From an uncultured Eubacteriales bacterium (GTDB lineage Bacteria; Bacillota; Clostridia; Lachnospirales; Lachnospiraceae), in assembly GCA_900315425.1 (NCBI GenBank), contig OMZA01000011.1, forward strand, positions 1 through 60,139: a DNA stretch of 60,139 nucleotides, read 5' to 3'. The notes below the pieces were generated by a model. It was not told where the DNA came from and did not search any database. It was given only the letters and a program-made list of their open reading frames with translations. The position numbers and the translations under genes were made by a program. Below, in pieces: positions 46,574 to 57,306 of this stretch. Position 1 is the stretch's first letter, and every line of letters starts with the position of its first letter.

Positions 46574-47392
46574 TTATATTTTACTATTTCTAACTGCCTC
46601 TATCATTTTCAGGGCTTGTACATTTCCTTTAACATTATGAACTCTGACAAATGCAGCCCCCTTCATCATTGCATATACTGACAATGCCATAGTTCCTTCT
46701 TCTCTTTCATTTTTTTCAACTTCCAATACGTCCCCTATCATTCTCTTTCTAGATGCTGCATATAACACAGGATATCCCATATCCATAAGAATTTCCAAAT
46801 TATTTGTAAGTACAAGGTTTTCTCTGGTATCCTTAGCAAATCCTATACCCGGGTCCAAGATAATATTCTCCTTTTTGATACCTGCATTTAGTGCCAGTTG
46901 AATACTTTCTTCCAAATCTGTTCTTACATCTTTTAGGAAATCCTTATAATTTCTTTCCCTTCTATTGTGCATAAGAATAACAGGAACCGCCCTCTCACCG
47001 GCTAATTTTTTCATATTAGGATCATACTTTAATCCCCATATATCATTTATTATATCCGCACCTGCATCTAGTGCTTCCCTGGCAACCTTGCTTTTATACG
47101 TATCTATGGAAATAGGTATATCATATTTTCTTCTGATTGCCTTAATTGCAGGAACAACTCTTTTTATCTCTTCCTCTTCATCTATCATGGTATATCCCGG
47201 TCTTGTGGATTCTCCACCAACATCGATTATATCCACTCCATCCCTTACCATTTCATCTACGTGTTCCATCATTTTTTCCAGATTATTATATCTTCCTCCA
47301 TCTGAGAAAGAATCTGGCGTTACATTTAATATTCCCATAATATAAGCCCGGTTACCCGGGCTTATATTAAATTCTTTATTTCTTATTTTCAT
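46574..47392 (-). CDS. folP: Dihydropteroate synthase
   Basis: 272 aa. MGILNVTPDSFSDGGRY, DVGGESTRPG, SIDTYKSKVA, NDIWG, DPGIGFAKD and the closing RVHNV motif: complete TIM-barrel DHPS. Joins pterin pyrophosphate and p-aminobenzoate; target of sulphonamides. Starts 3 nt after the ABC permease stop, and so is coupled to the transporter genes. No folE is present in the window. Confidence 0.95.
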   Translation of the reverse strand: MKIRNKEFNISPGNRAYIMGILNVTPDSFSDGGRYNNLEKMMEHVDEMVRDGVDIIDVGGESTRPGYTMIDEEEEIKRVVPAIKAIRRKYDIPISIDTYKSKVAREALDAGADIINDIWGLKYDPNMKKLAGERAVPVILMHNRRERNYKDFLKDVRTDLEESIQLALNAGIKKENIILDPGIGFAKDTRENLVLTNNLEILMDMGYPVLYAASRKRMIGDVLEVEKNEREEGTMALSVYAMMKGAAFVRVHNVKGNVQALKMIEAVRNSKI

Positions 47393-47395
47393 AAA

Positions 47396-48271
47396 TTAAT
47401 TGATATCCCTTTTTGTTTCTACTGATATTGCTATAGCTGTTGCCACAACAAAGTATATAACAGCCAAAATCAATACATGTGTAATATTTTTATGCGTAAA
47501 TCCTGTTATCAACCATGATCTCGCTGAAAGTAATGATACCTCGGAAAGATCAAAATTCTTAATCTTTAAATATTTTTCTACAAGCATATTAATTATATAG
47601 AATCCTGTAAGATGAATACCCATAGATATTATTACTCCAATGGCCATGGCAATTCCGCTTCCCTTTAACAATACAGCTATTGCAGCAAACAATGATGCCA
47701 ACGCAATATTTATCACATACAACATTATAGAATGCATCACTATATCTGACATCGCTCCTGTCTGTGGACTGTCTGCAACAATATAGTACGCAACAGTAGT
47801 TCCTATACAATATACTAAATGCATTATCAATGTATAAATAAAACATATAGAAAGCTTTGATAATATCAAATATGCTCTATGACTTATCTGACCATATACA
47901 TTCTTATTGTATCCCATTTTATAATCGGCACCACAGAATAAAATTACATATACCGTAATAAGAATTACATAAGCGCTTCCTACCAATGAGGCATCCAGAT
48001 AATCAATTAGTTTACCTTCATTATATTCCTGTTCCGCCCCCTGATAATTCATTTCCAAGTTAATATCGCTTTCTTCATATTCTTCCTGAGCCGTTTCATC
48101 CTCAGACGTATGATTCTCCGTTTCCACCTGCCTATTCATATCATATATCAATTTATTTACCTTCATAGTTGCAAAAGTAACAAGAAAAGATAAAATAAAC
48201 GCTATTAATAGGATTATATACGTTGATTTAAACTTTCTCATTTTAAATAAATCCATTTTTAAACATCTCAT
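47396..48271 (-). CDS. ABC-2 type permease
   Basis: 291 aa. Six hydrophobic segments: one at about 18-38 followed by an acidic outside loop (about 45-78), then five from about 90 to 285. Layout of BcrB-like or lantibiotic-immunity permeases. 2 nt after its ATPase gene. The first Met and the Met at residue 6 are both possible starts. Confidence 0.85.
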   Translation of the reverse strand: MRCLKMDLFKMRKFKSTYIILLIAFILSFLVTFATMKVNKLIYDMNRQVETENHTSEDETAQEEYEESDINLEMNYQGAEQEYNEGKLIDYLDASLVGSAYVILITVYVILFCGADYKMGYNKNVYGQISHRAYLILSKLSICFIYTLIMHLVYCIGTTVAYYIVADSPQTGAMSDIVMHSIMLYVINIALASLFAAIAVLLKGSGIAMAIGVIISMGIHLTGFYIINMLVEKYLKIKNFDLSEVSLLSARSWLITGFTHKNITHVLILAVIYFVVATAIAISVETKRDIN

Positions 48272-48273
48272 AA

Positions 48274-49239
48274 TTATTCATTTTCTCCTTTCATGACTTT
48301 ACCCAGCTGCACCTCTGAATTCGCAGATACTCCCACACCATTTATGAGATTAAAGAAGTATGACTCCAAATCTATTCTTCCAATCTTAATCTCTGATACT
48401 GCAACTCCTGCATCGTTCAAAGCTTTGTTTATCTCTGCTGATCTTTCTTCACAATCATAAAGGTTTAACGAGTTCTCTCCCTTTACTTTATAATTCTCAA
48501 TTCCAATACTCTTTGCTACTTCAATAGTTTTATCAACATTGTCAACTATTAACTTAACATGCTGCTTGCACTCTTCAAAGAGATCTTCCGAAGATATTTC
48601 TTTTACAAGTTTTCCCTGTTCTATGAATCCATAACATGTAGCAACCTTTGAAAGTTCACTAAGAATATGACTAGATATAACTATTGTTGTTCCCTTTTCT
48701 TTATTAATCTTTGTTAGCATGTCTCGCATTTCAGCCACACCCTGTGGATCTAGTCCGTTAATCGGTTCATCTAATATCAGCAACTCTGGGTCTCCAACCA
48801 TTGCCATGGCAATTCCCAATCTCTGTTTCATTCCCAAAGAAAATTTCTTTGTTTTTTTGGAACCTGTTTTTCCAAGTCCTACTAATTCCAATAAATTATT
48901 AATGTAATTTTTCTGGTCTTTGACTCCCATAAAAATGCATTTTGCCTTTAAATTATCAAAAGCAGTTAAATTGCCATATATACCAGGAGCCTCCACAAGA
49001 TTACCAACTTCTTTTCTAACTTCAGCTATATCAAATCCCTTTTTTCCAAATATCTCTATATTCCCCTGGGATGCAGTAGTTAAGCCTACTGCCATTTTCA
49101 TAAATGTTGTTTTTCCCGCTCCATTTCTTCCAACAAGTCCGTATATAGATCCCTTTGGAACATGAATATTTACATTATCTACTGCCTTGACTTTTCCAAA
49201 ACTCTTTACAAGATTTTGGGATTGTAAAACATAATCCAT
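48274..49239 (-). CDS. ABC transporter ATP-binding protein (BcrA-like)
   Basis: 321 aa. Walker A GRNGAGKTT, signature FSLGMKQRLG (S of the usual SGG is SLG), Walker B LLILDEPINGLDPQG, His switch VISSHILSEL, and a C-terminal extension of about 100 residues as in bacitracin/lantibiotic transport ATPases. AAAGGAGAG site. Pairs with the permease downstream; the substrate is unknown. Confidence 0.9.
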   Translation of the reverse strand: MDYVLQSQNLVKSFGKVKAVDNVNIHVPKGSIYGLVGRNGAGKTTFMKMAVGLTTASQGNIEIFGKKGFDIAEVRKEVGNLVEAPGIYGNLTAFDNLKAKCIFMGVKDQKNYINNLLELVGLGKTGSKKTKKFSLGMKQRLGIAMAMVGDPELLILDEPINGLDPQGVAEMRDMLTKINKEKGTTIVISSHILSELSKVATCYGFIEQGKLVKEISSEDLFEECKQHVKLIVDNVDKTIEVAKSIGIENYKVKGENSLNLYDCEERSAEINKALNDAGVAVSEIKIGRIDLESYFFNLINGVGVSANSEVQLGKVMKGENE

Positions 49240-49283
49240 TATATTTCTCTCCTTTATTTTATATATGTCTATGATACTGTATT

Positions 49284-50084
49284 TTAGAAACCGTGGCTGG
49301 CGCCGCCGCCACCGCCTCCGCCTCCTCCACCACCTCCGCCTCCGGAGCTGCTAGAACGTGGACTATATTCCCTCTTTGTATGAGAGAACGTTAAATGTAG
49401 GCGATCTTCATCGTATTGATAGTCTATATTTTCTGCTATTTCTGATACTGACAGCTTATGTCTCATACTCTTTATTAAAATAAATATATAACAAAATCCC
49501 GTTGACAGTACCAACGCCAGGAAAAAGTTTGATGTATGTTTCATCTTCTGACTTATCTTACCACCTCGTAGCAAAATATTTTCCTGATTAAATGCCTCTT
49601 TTGCACATTTATAATAATTCTCATCTGAAGCATATGAATATGTATTTGAAACAATTACCTGTGCCCTGTTTATGCTAATTGTGTCTAACACATTTCCATA
49701 ACTCCACAATGTAATCTTTCTTGCAGCCATGCTTATAGAAAAGATTGTTCCACTTTCCTCATCATATAAGTTTGTATATAATCCTTTTGCTGCACTTTCA
49801 TATGCATATTCATTGTTGGAATAAAATACTGCATTTCCATAATCTGTTATGCTTTTCATTTCTTCCAACAAAGATATCTCTTCAGATTCTTTAAGCAAAT
49901 CCATATAATCTATAACGTATGCCTGATATCCTGTTTGTTCATTTACATAGAATATGCATCCATAGTCATCATATTCATAATCATCCTCGTTTGCTAAAGC
50001 TGTACTTGGCATAAGTACTACACTTAGTAACACTAATATTACAACTGGAAATGCCATAATCATTTTATTAATTGATTTTGTCAT
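49284..50084 (-). CDS. TPM-domain (YgcG-like) membrane protein with Gly-rich tail
   Basis: 266 aa. Signal peptide (1-32), a TPM-type extracytoplasmic domain (about 45-165), a membrane helix (about 188-206), then a cytoplasmic part ending in SSSG followed by 13 more Gly and ASHGF. Gly-rich His/Phe tails are typical of the YgcG group. Its start overlaps the zinc-ribbon gene by 4 nt, so the two act together. Role unknown; TPM proteins have been linked to photosystem repair in plants and to membrane stress in bacteria. Confidence 0.75.
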   Translation of the reverse strand: MTKSINKMIMAFPVVILVLLSVVLMPSTALANEDDYEYDDYGCIFYVNEQTGYQAYVIDYMDLLKESEEISLLEEMKSITDYGNAVFYSNNEYAYESAAKGLYTNLYDEESGTIFSISMAARKITLWSYGNVLDTISINRAQVIVSNTYSYASDENYYKCAKEAFNQENILLRGGKISQKMKHTSNFFLALVLSTGFCYIFILIKSMRHKLSVSEIAENIDYQYDEDRLHLTFSHTKREYSPRSSSSGGGGGGGGGGGGGGASHGF

Positions 50085-51706
50085 CCCTTCTGCTCACCTC
50101 CTTTTCTGTCGAACTGAGGTAATGGTCTTGTGGCAAGTACGTTGTATTTTCTAATTATAGCCATATTACATGATACAATTCCTATTAAAAGAATTGCTAT
50201 TGCTATATAATTTATCCAATCCTGAATTGGTTTTATAACATCTACCACACCTGATATTATCATTGTTATAGCAAGTATTACTATCCCCACAGAAGAAATG
50301 TATGCACGCTTCACATTTTCATCCTCTTTGAAATTAGATATAATTGATACAATTCCTGTAAGTATTCCCGCAAACGGCATTATATTCCCTATAAAATTGG
50401 TTATTCCAGCAAATGATACAACCACAATTAATATAACAAATACTACAACCCAGATATCCAACTTTAATAATAAGGAACTTAGTTTTGACTTTTTAACATT
50501 ATTCCCTTCTTCTTTTGAAATCTTATTTATCTCTGTCTTGGTATCTGCTTTTAACGTAGCATACCCTTTATCACCTTCATGTGATTCTCTCTTTTTTACT
50601 TTTCTTACATTGCAAAAATATAGTATCACAGCTACAATAGCTACCAATTCTACCAATTTTAACAAAGTCGTTGGTAGCATGGTTATTGCCACCTCTAAAA
50701 TAAAATAAATAGGTATTGCAAGTATTAAAGAAAAGATAATATATTTCTTTATAGAAGCTGGCATATCAGCATATGTAGCTCCTGTCTGTCCATTTACTAT
50801 GGCATATGCAACTCTGTCATTCTTTCTATACGTTAAAAACCATACTGGAAATAGTGTTGATTCTCCTTTTTCCATTTTTCTGATTTTAGAAATATCATCT
50901 TGTAATCCTTTATCAAAATCCATATCTTTGAATTCAGATATTTTTTCTATTCTTTGTTTTGTTATGGAATCAGAAATATCTCCAGCTTCCTTGGAATATA
51001 TCTTTTCTGGTACATTTGGCAAATCTCCAAAGAATCCACACATATACGCCGGTGAAAACTCCTGTGCTTTCCTGTAATCATAAGGTTCTATTGCTTTTGA
51101 AAGTTCATCATCATATGTAGCTTCTGCATCAAAAGATATTCCCTTTTGCTTGTCCCTTACAGTTCCATCTACTTTATAACAATCATAGTAAAGATAATCT
51201 CCATGTCTTTCCGGCTTACTTTCAGCTTTTGTATGAAGTTCCCCCTCATGAGCTGCTTCATATGTCCAATATGGCATATAAATGCCCCTAAACTGCTCAA
51301 TGTATTTATCATTCTTTAATTCTTTAGGTACAAAGAAAGCTTTCCCTACAAAATCCTTATAATTCTTTCTACACTGTTCCTTGGAAACCGCAAAAGGAAT
51401 TATCTTTTGTGGTTTTTTTACCCCTTGCATACGCCTTTCAAGAACAACAGACGCACCACAATAACTACAATATGATGCTACAGTATTTTCATCATTAGTA
51501 ATAACTTCTCCTCCACAGTGAGGACAACTTAGCACAACACTGTCGTAAAATGCTTTGTCTTCAGGCGTTTCCATGGAAGTATCTTCTTTATATTTTATTT
51601 CATCGTACTCCCTAACATCATAGCTATTCTCACAGCTATCACATTTTAATCTTTGTGTTGCGATATCGAATCTAAGATTCGAACCACATCCTAAACACAG
51701 ATACAT
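50081..51706 (-). CDS. Zinc-ribbon membrane protein
   Basis: 541 aa. Two zinc ribbons at the N-terminus (CLGCG ... CDSC near 4-27 and CPHCGG ... CSYCGA near 60-85), a conserved middle part (FRGIYMPYWTYEAAHEGE, about 135-330), then six or seven membrane helices in the C-terminal third. I do not know a precise function; similar proteins occur beside TPM-domain proteins. GGAAAGGAG site. First gene of a same-strand run reaching to 42922. Confidence 0.7.
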   Translation of the reverse strand: MYLCLGCGSNLRFDIATQRLKCDSCENSYDVREYDEIKYKEDTSMETPEDKAFYDSVVLSCPHCGGEVITNDENTVASYCSYCGASVVLERRMQGVKKPQKIIPFAVSKEQCRKNYKDFVGKAFFVPKELKNDKYIEQFRGIYMPYWTYEAAHEGELHTKAESKPERHGDYLYYDCYKVDGTVRDKQKGISFDAEATYDDELSKAIEPYDYRKAQEFSPAYMCGFFGDLPNVPEKIYSKEAGDISDSITKQRIEKISEFKDMDFDKGLQDDISKIRKMEKGESTLFPVWFLTYRKNDRVAYAIVNGQTGATYADMPASIKKYIIFSLILAIPIYFILEVAITMLPTTLLKLVELVAIVAVILYFCNVRKVKKRESHEGDKGYATLKADTKTEINKISKEEGNNVKKSKLSSLLLKLDIWVVVFVILIVVVSFAGITNFIGNIMPFAGILTGIVSIISNFKEDENVKRAYISSVGIVILAITMIISGVVDVIKPIQDWINYIAIAILLIGIVSCNMAIIRKYNVLATRPLPQFDRKGGEQKG

Positions 51707-51832
51707 AGCTTCTCCTTTCCATTATTAGTACAAATGTCATTGTACTTTGCCAAATGGCATATCCTTAAGTATTCTATCATTTTGGGTTTTATATTACAAC
51801 TTAGAGTCTAACATTAGGATATTTATTTTTTG

Positions 51833-51890
51833 CCATAAAAATTCCCCTTAAATAGATTTTGGTTATTTACCTTGTCTACTTAAGGGGAAT
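51833..51890 (-). terminator. Terminator of the anchored acidic protein gene
   Basis: An 11-bp stem (51880-51890 with 51841-51851) extendable by TAG/CTA with a long loop, followed on the minus strand by TTTTTATGG. It lies about 48 nt after the stop at 51938. Confidence 0.75.
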
Positions 51891-51937
51891 CATATCATTT
51901 TTCACCTAGGCGCTTTTTGGCTATCTGTATTTAATTA

Positions 51938-53248
51938 TCAACCAAATGCACTTGTTAATTCAAAATCATCATATTCTTTCTCAATCGCCTTACTAGCTTC
52001 ATCTACTGATGAATATCCATAGAATTTAAGGTCTGAACCGGAACTTGTCTGACCGACTGTTACCTCATCATCTGTTGTAGAAAACCATAAGTAGTCATCA
52101 TCCTCAAGTTCACCGTCTTCATTTATTTTTATATTTTTTATAGAATATGTTGTATAGTAATCAAATGTTTTGTTCTGCTCTGTATCCTTTACTGTTACTT
52201 TGTAAATATATACTAATACATTTTGGTCATCCCAACTTCCTGCATCTTCATTTACACCAAGATATGTACCTTCAATACTTGACTCCTGGTATTCTATGTC
52301 CCAACCAAAGTAGTTATCTTTCAAATCCTCAGCTGCTTTTTTCTGAATTTCTTCAATGGCATCTGCATCTTCTTCAAGATCATTTATATATTTATCAAGT
52401 CCTTCAACAGTAAATGTCTTTTCTGTTTCTTCAGGTATCTGACCATATTCCTGAGCATAACTTGTGTACTCGTCTTCGTCATCCCAATATGAAAGTACTT
52501 TTACTGTTATCTCATCACCATTAGACAACTCTTCAGTTTTATCAGCTTCATAGTAAAGTCCATCAGGAGCTCCGGAAATATATACATATCCTTCAGGTGA
52601 TGTTCCTGAATATTCAAGTTCGATATCTTCAAAAGCATCAAACTTTTTGATTTTTTTAAGACCAGAAACTTTCTTTGAAACAGTTGTGTTCTTGAATACG
52701 ATTCCGTAATCTTTGAATTTGTCTTTGCTAATATCAAATTTAACTTTAACCTTATCACCATTTGAAAGCTCTGAATCAGGATCTACTTCATAATCATAGA
52801 AAGAATCTAATACTTTATCAAATTTATGTTCTGAATAGGTTCCTTTATCTTTCATCGCAGACTTTATATCCTTTAAAAGAGCATCATCAATATCAACATC
52901 TGCTGTTCCATATCCATCTGCACCATCAAATGTAACATCAACATATTTACTAATATCAATTGTCTTAGGTCTGGTTACAAAGTAAATAATAGCTGCTACT
53001 GCAATTGCTGCAACAAGTACAAATATAATTCCTCCAATTATAAGACCTTTAACAAGTCCGTTACCTTTTTTCTCTGGCTTTTCAGGTGGAACTGCTCCGC
53101 TAACTGGTGTAGGCTGTGGCTGTGGCTGTGGTGTAGTCTGTGCTACTTCTGGTGCCACCTGCTGCACTGCTTCTGGTGCTGCCTGTGCTTCTGATTCAGG
53201 TGTTGCTCCCTGTGGCATTCCCTGAACTCCATTGTTTTCATTTTCCAT
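51938..53248 (-). CDS. Single-pass membrane-anchored protein of unknown function
   Basis: 436 aa. Cytoplasmic N-terminus (1-68) rich in Pro, Gln and Ala, one membrane helix (about 68-90), and a large acidic extracellular part (about 95-436) with three beta-rich segments, each holding a LSNGDKVKVK or LSNGDEITVK strand. No family recognised with confidence. The layout (Pro/Gln tail, helix, acidic outside part) is common in Firmicutes stress-response or surface-sensing proteins. Own ribosome site and terminator; probably a single-gene unit. Confidence 0.7.
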   Translation of the reverse strand: MENENNGVQGMPQGATPESEAQAAPEAVQQVAPEVAQTTPQPQPQPTPVSGAVPPEKPEKKGNGLVKGLIIGGIIFVLVAAIAVAAIIYFVTRPKTIDISKYVDVTFDGADGYGTADVDIDDALLKDIKSAMKDKGTYSEHKFDKVLDSFYDYEVDPDSELSNGDKVKVKFDISKDKFKDYGIVFKNTTVSKKVSGLKKIKKFDAFEDIELEYSGTSPEGYVYISGAPDGLYYEADKTEELSNGDEITVKVLSYWDDEDEYTSYAQEYGQIPEETEKTFTVEGLDKYINDLEEDADAIEEIQKKAAEDLKDNYFGWDIEYQESSIEGTYLGVNEDAGSWDDQNVLVYIYKVTVKDTEQNKTFDYYTTYSIKNIKINEDGELEDDDYLWFSTTDDEVTVGQTSSGSDLKFYGYSSVDEASKAIEKEYDDFELTSAFG

Positions 53249-53322
53249 ACGTTTCTTCCTTTCTAAAATTATTTACAAGTATTTTAAGTTTACCATATAT
53301 AGTAGATATTTTCAACAATTTA

Positions 53323-54261
53323 CTACAACATAAGCTTTTCTACGTTTTCATCGGAGTGTTCTACTTGTTTTGAAAATGCATGTGTAATATCAATAATATC
53401 AATGTCTTTATCGCATGACATTATCATTAACTTTATAAACGATAAACTTCTGATTATCATTTTAATTGTCATGTTTAAGCTATCCTTTAAATTTTCCTCT
53501 GAATAATAAATCTGACTTATATATCTAAAAACAAAATACACCGAAAGCTTTTCAAACTGCCAGCCATATTTTTTATAAAATTCTTCATTATCCATTTTTA
53601 ATAAATTATCTTTAATAGCAACATATCTTTTAACACTATTAAAACGACTTCTCCACTTCTCATCTATAAGTTCGAGATTTTCGAATACATTTATAAGGGA
53701 CCCCGCTGATTCTTGATGATAACTTATCTGGAATTTACTAAATATAGTTTGCCATTTCGAAATTATGCTATAGCCTTCACCTTGAAGAATATCAATCATT
53801 TCGTTTCTTATGGACAAAATATTTTTTACCTCGTCATCTATGTGCCCACTACCTCTTTTTATAAAACAAATTTTTTCGTCGTTTTCAAAAAAAATTCTTC
53901 CTAACTCCATGCAAGATAAACTCATATCTATTTGCTCATACTCTTGAAGCCTTAAATAATATCTGGGATATTCAGTGCATACCTGGCACAGACTCTCTTC
54001 ACCCAAGGCACTGTATATGTCGCAAAGATTCTTATCATTTAAAAAAGGGCAGCGATTATTTTTAGTCAGCGGAAAGAAAACATCCTCCCCTTCTATCTTT
54101 ATACTTTCCTTAATTCTGTTGCCAATATCTCCATTAAGAGTTTGGTAATAATAAAATGTCTCCTCGTCTATGTCAATTTCCCAACCTGCACAACAAGTAT
54201 CTTTGCAGTCTCCACCAACACATTTAAACTTTTCATAATAGTCTGGATATTCAATAATCAT
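53323..54261 (-). CDS. FliB-family (lysine N-methylase-like) Cys-rich protein
   Basis: 312 aa. N-terminal motif PDYYEKFKCVGGDCKDTCCAGWEIDID, broken here into FKCVGG, CKDTCC and AGWEID, then CPFLNDKNLCDIY, LCQVC-EYPR and SLSCMELGR. These Cys clusters, probably an iron-sulphur site, define the FliB/YkgJ-like family named after flagellin lysine N-methylase of Salmonella. It is shorter than usual (about 390). No flagellin or other flagellar gene is in the window, so the target is unknown. Last gene of the FadR-trpF-dtd operon, 6 nt after dtd. Confidence 0.78.
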   Translation of the reverse strand: MIIEYPDYYEKFKCVGGDCKDTCCAGWEIDIDEETFYYYQTLNGDIGNRIKESIKIEGEDVFFPLTKNNRCPFLNDKNLCDIYSALGEESLCQVCTEYPRYYLRLQEYEQIDMSLSCMELGRIFFENDEKICFIKRGSGHIDDEVKNILSIRNEMIDILQGEGYSIISKWQTIFSKFQISYHQESAGSLINVFENLELIDEKWRSRFNSVKRYVAIKDNLLKMDNEEFYKKYGWQFEKLSVYFVFRYISQIYYSEENLKDSLNMTIKMIIRSLSFIKLMIMSCDKDIDIIDITHAFSKQVEHSDENVEKLML

Positions 54262-54267
54262 AACACG

Positions 54268-54726
54268 TCACGACCTGCTACATATTTCTTCACTATCAAG
54301 TATTATTGTAAATGGACCGGAATTTACTAAGCTGATTTTCATGTTGGCGCCAAAAATTCCCGTCTCGACTTTATCTGTATATTCCTTGGATATGCTTATG
54401 ATGTATTCATACATATCGTTGGCAAAATCCGGTTTACCTGCTCTTATAAATGATGGTCTGTTGCCCTTTTTACAATCAGCATATAAAGTAAATTGTGAAA
54501 CCAATAACAGACCTCCATCCACATCCTTTAAAGAAAGATTCGTCTTACCTTGCTCATCGCCAAATATTCTAAGACCACACATTTTTTTAACCATTTTATC
54601 AGCAATGTCTTTTGTGTCCGTATCGGCAACTCCAATAAATACTAAAAAACCATCATTAATTTCTCCGGTAATATTATTATCAACCTCAACTTTTGCAGAA
54701 GATACTCTTTGAATAACAAATCTCAT
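54268..54726 (-). CDS. dtd: D-aminoacyl-tRNA deacylase
   Basis: 152 aa. Removes D-amino acids from mischarged tRNA. Active-site motifs LLVSQFTLYADCKKGNRPSF and LVNSGPFTIILDS (Gly-cisPro type NSGP). 6 nt after trpF. Confidence 0.94.
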   Translation of the reverse strand: MRFVIQRVSSAKVEVDNNITGEINDGFLVFIGVADTDTKDIADKMVKKMCGLRIFGDEQGKTNLSLKDVDGGLLLVSQFTLYADCKKGNRPSFIRAGKPDFANDMYEYIISISKEYTDKVETGIFGANMKISLVNSGPFTIILDSEEICSRS

Positions 54727-54732
54727 AATTCC

Positions 54733-55341
54733 TTAACCTCTTACTTCACTAACAAATGCTTTAATCTTAATTGGATCCTTCCCAATTCCATTGTCATTTT
54801 CCACCCCTGAGGAAACATCCACCATGTCAGGATTTACAAAATCAATGGCTTCCTTAACATTGTCCTTATCTAGTCCCCCAGCTAGAATAAACAACTTATT
54901 ATCTGGTCTTTTTATTTCTTTCAAAACATTCCAATCAAAGGTCTTTCCACTACCTGGCTTTCTTGCATCAAAAAGAAATCCTACGATTCTATCATTTCCC
55001 AAAAACTTGTCAAAGAAACTTATGTCTTTAACATTAAAAGCCTTTATTACCTTAAGACCGGTTCTTTCGTACAATCCCTCTGGCACCTCTCCATGAATCT
55101 GAATGAAGGAAAATCCAGCTTTTTCAATAGCGATTGCCTTATCTATATCAGGAGATATGGTAACAGCCACAGCAGTTATGTTTTTATCTAGACTATTAAG
55201 CAAAACACCTGCATTTTGTAAATCATTATTTCTTTTACTTTTAGGAACAAATACCACAAAACCCGCATATTCGACTTTATTATTGTTTATAAGTTCCACG
55301 TCATTAATACTTGTAAGACCACATATTTTTATCTTAGTCAT
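54733..55341 (-). CDS. trpF: Phosphoribosylanthranilate isomerase
   Basis: About 202 aa. Third step of tryptophan synthesis. Motifs KIKICGLTS (catalytic Cys), GFVVFVPKSKR, QIHGEV, ILAGGLDKDNV and VDVSSGVE. Start at 55341 follows CAGGAG; the frame is open to 55374. Overlaps the end of the GntR gene by 8 nt. No other trp operon gene is near; trpB2 lies 16 kb away. Confidence 0.93.
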   Translation of the reverse strand: MTKIKICGLTSINDVELINNNKVEYAGFVVFVPKSKRNNDLQNAGVLLNSLDKNITAVAVTISPDIDKAIAIEKAGFSFIQIHGEVPEGLYERTGLKVIKAFNVKDISFFDKFLGNDRIVGFLFDARKPGSGKTFDWNVLKEIKRPDNKLFILAGGLDKDNVKEAIDFVNPDMVDVSSGVENDNGIGKDPIKIKAFVSEVRG

Positions 55342-56074
55342 AGTCTTTCTCCTGTTTTTGCTTCTCCATAGCATCTATGTAAATGTCTACGATTCTCAAA
55401 TGTTCTTTCATAACCTGTTCGGCTCTGTCCGGCTGGTGTTTTGTTATAGCTTCTACTAAGGCTCTGTGCTGACTGGCAATATCCTTGCCGGAATATTTTT
55501 TTTCCTTCATGTACTTTCTTGTATTACTAATAAGATCCTCGGTTATGCTAACTGACGCAGCCAGAACGCTGTATATAATCGGATTATCTGCCATTTTTGC
55601 AATTTGCAAATGAAATTTAAAATCCATGTCCTTAGCATCATCCACATCCTCAGTTGCATTTACCTGCTCCATTAAAAGATTTAGCTTTGCACATTCCACT
55701 GGAGTAGAATTAATAGCCGCAAGTCTTGCTGCTGCACACTCTAAGGTAACCCTCAATTGCTGACTTTGCCTTGGACTTGTTTGACTTATTTTCATTAAAA
55801 TAGCAATTGGTTCGATGAAACAATTTTTTAAATCCATGGAAATATAATTAGCACCACCTTGGACCGCAGAAACTATTCCTAAGAATTCAAGAGACTTTAT
55901 AACTTCTCTGACAATTGGTCTCGAAACTCCAAAGGTTTCTGCCATGGCTCTTTCTGCTGGGAGAGCATCTCCTGATTTCAGCTCACCATTGCTGATACAA
56001 TCTATTATTTGTCCCATAATCTGGGAAAAAGCATCTTTGTTATTATTTTTATCAACTAAAATCTTTTTAAACAT
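55334..56074 (-). CDS. GntR/FadR-family (FCD) transcriptional regulator
   Basis: 246 aa. N-terminal winged helix (about 12-80: SGDALPAERAMAETFGVSRPIVREVIKSLE, split as PAERAMAE and VSRPIVREV) and a C-terminal FCD ligand domain (about 95-235) with the metal-binding D-FH-IA and SQHRALVEAI-H pattern. Probably controls its own operon and ilvC, since a perfect 15-bp palindrome of GntR type lies in the divergent gap. The ligand is unknown. Confidence 0.88.
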   Translation of the reverse strand: MFKKILVDKNNNKDAFSQIMGQIIDCISNGELKSGDALPAERAMAETFGVSRPIVREVIKSLEFLGIVSAVQGGANYISMDLKNCFIEPIAILMKISQTSPRQSQQLRVTLECAAARLAAINSTPVECAKLNLLMEQVNATEDVDDAKDMDFKFHLQIAKMADNPIIYSVLAASVSITEDLISNTRKYMKEKKYSGKDIASQHRALVEAITKHQPDRAEQVMKEHLRIVDIYIDAMEKQKQEKDYD

Positions 56075-56083
56075 GTAAACACC

Positions 56084-57252
<1,169 letters not shown>

Positions 57253-57270
57253 TAGATAATAATATGAATA

Positions 57271-57306
57271 ACCCCTGCTGCCAACGGCAACAGGGGTATT
57301 TTTACG
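57271..57306 (+). terminator. Terminator of ilvC
   Basis: GC-rich stem (acccctg-tgcc with ggca-caggggt) at 57271-57297 followed by ATTTTTAC. It reaches the stop of the convergent P-type ATPase gene. Confidence 0.88.
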
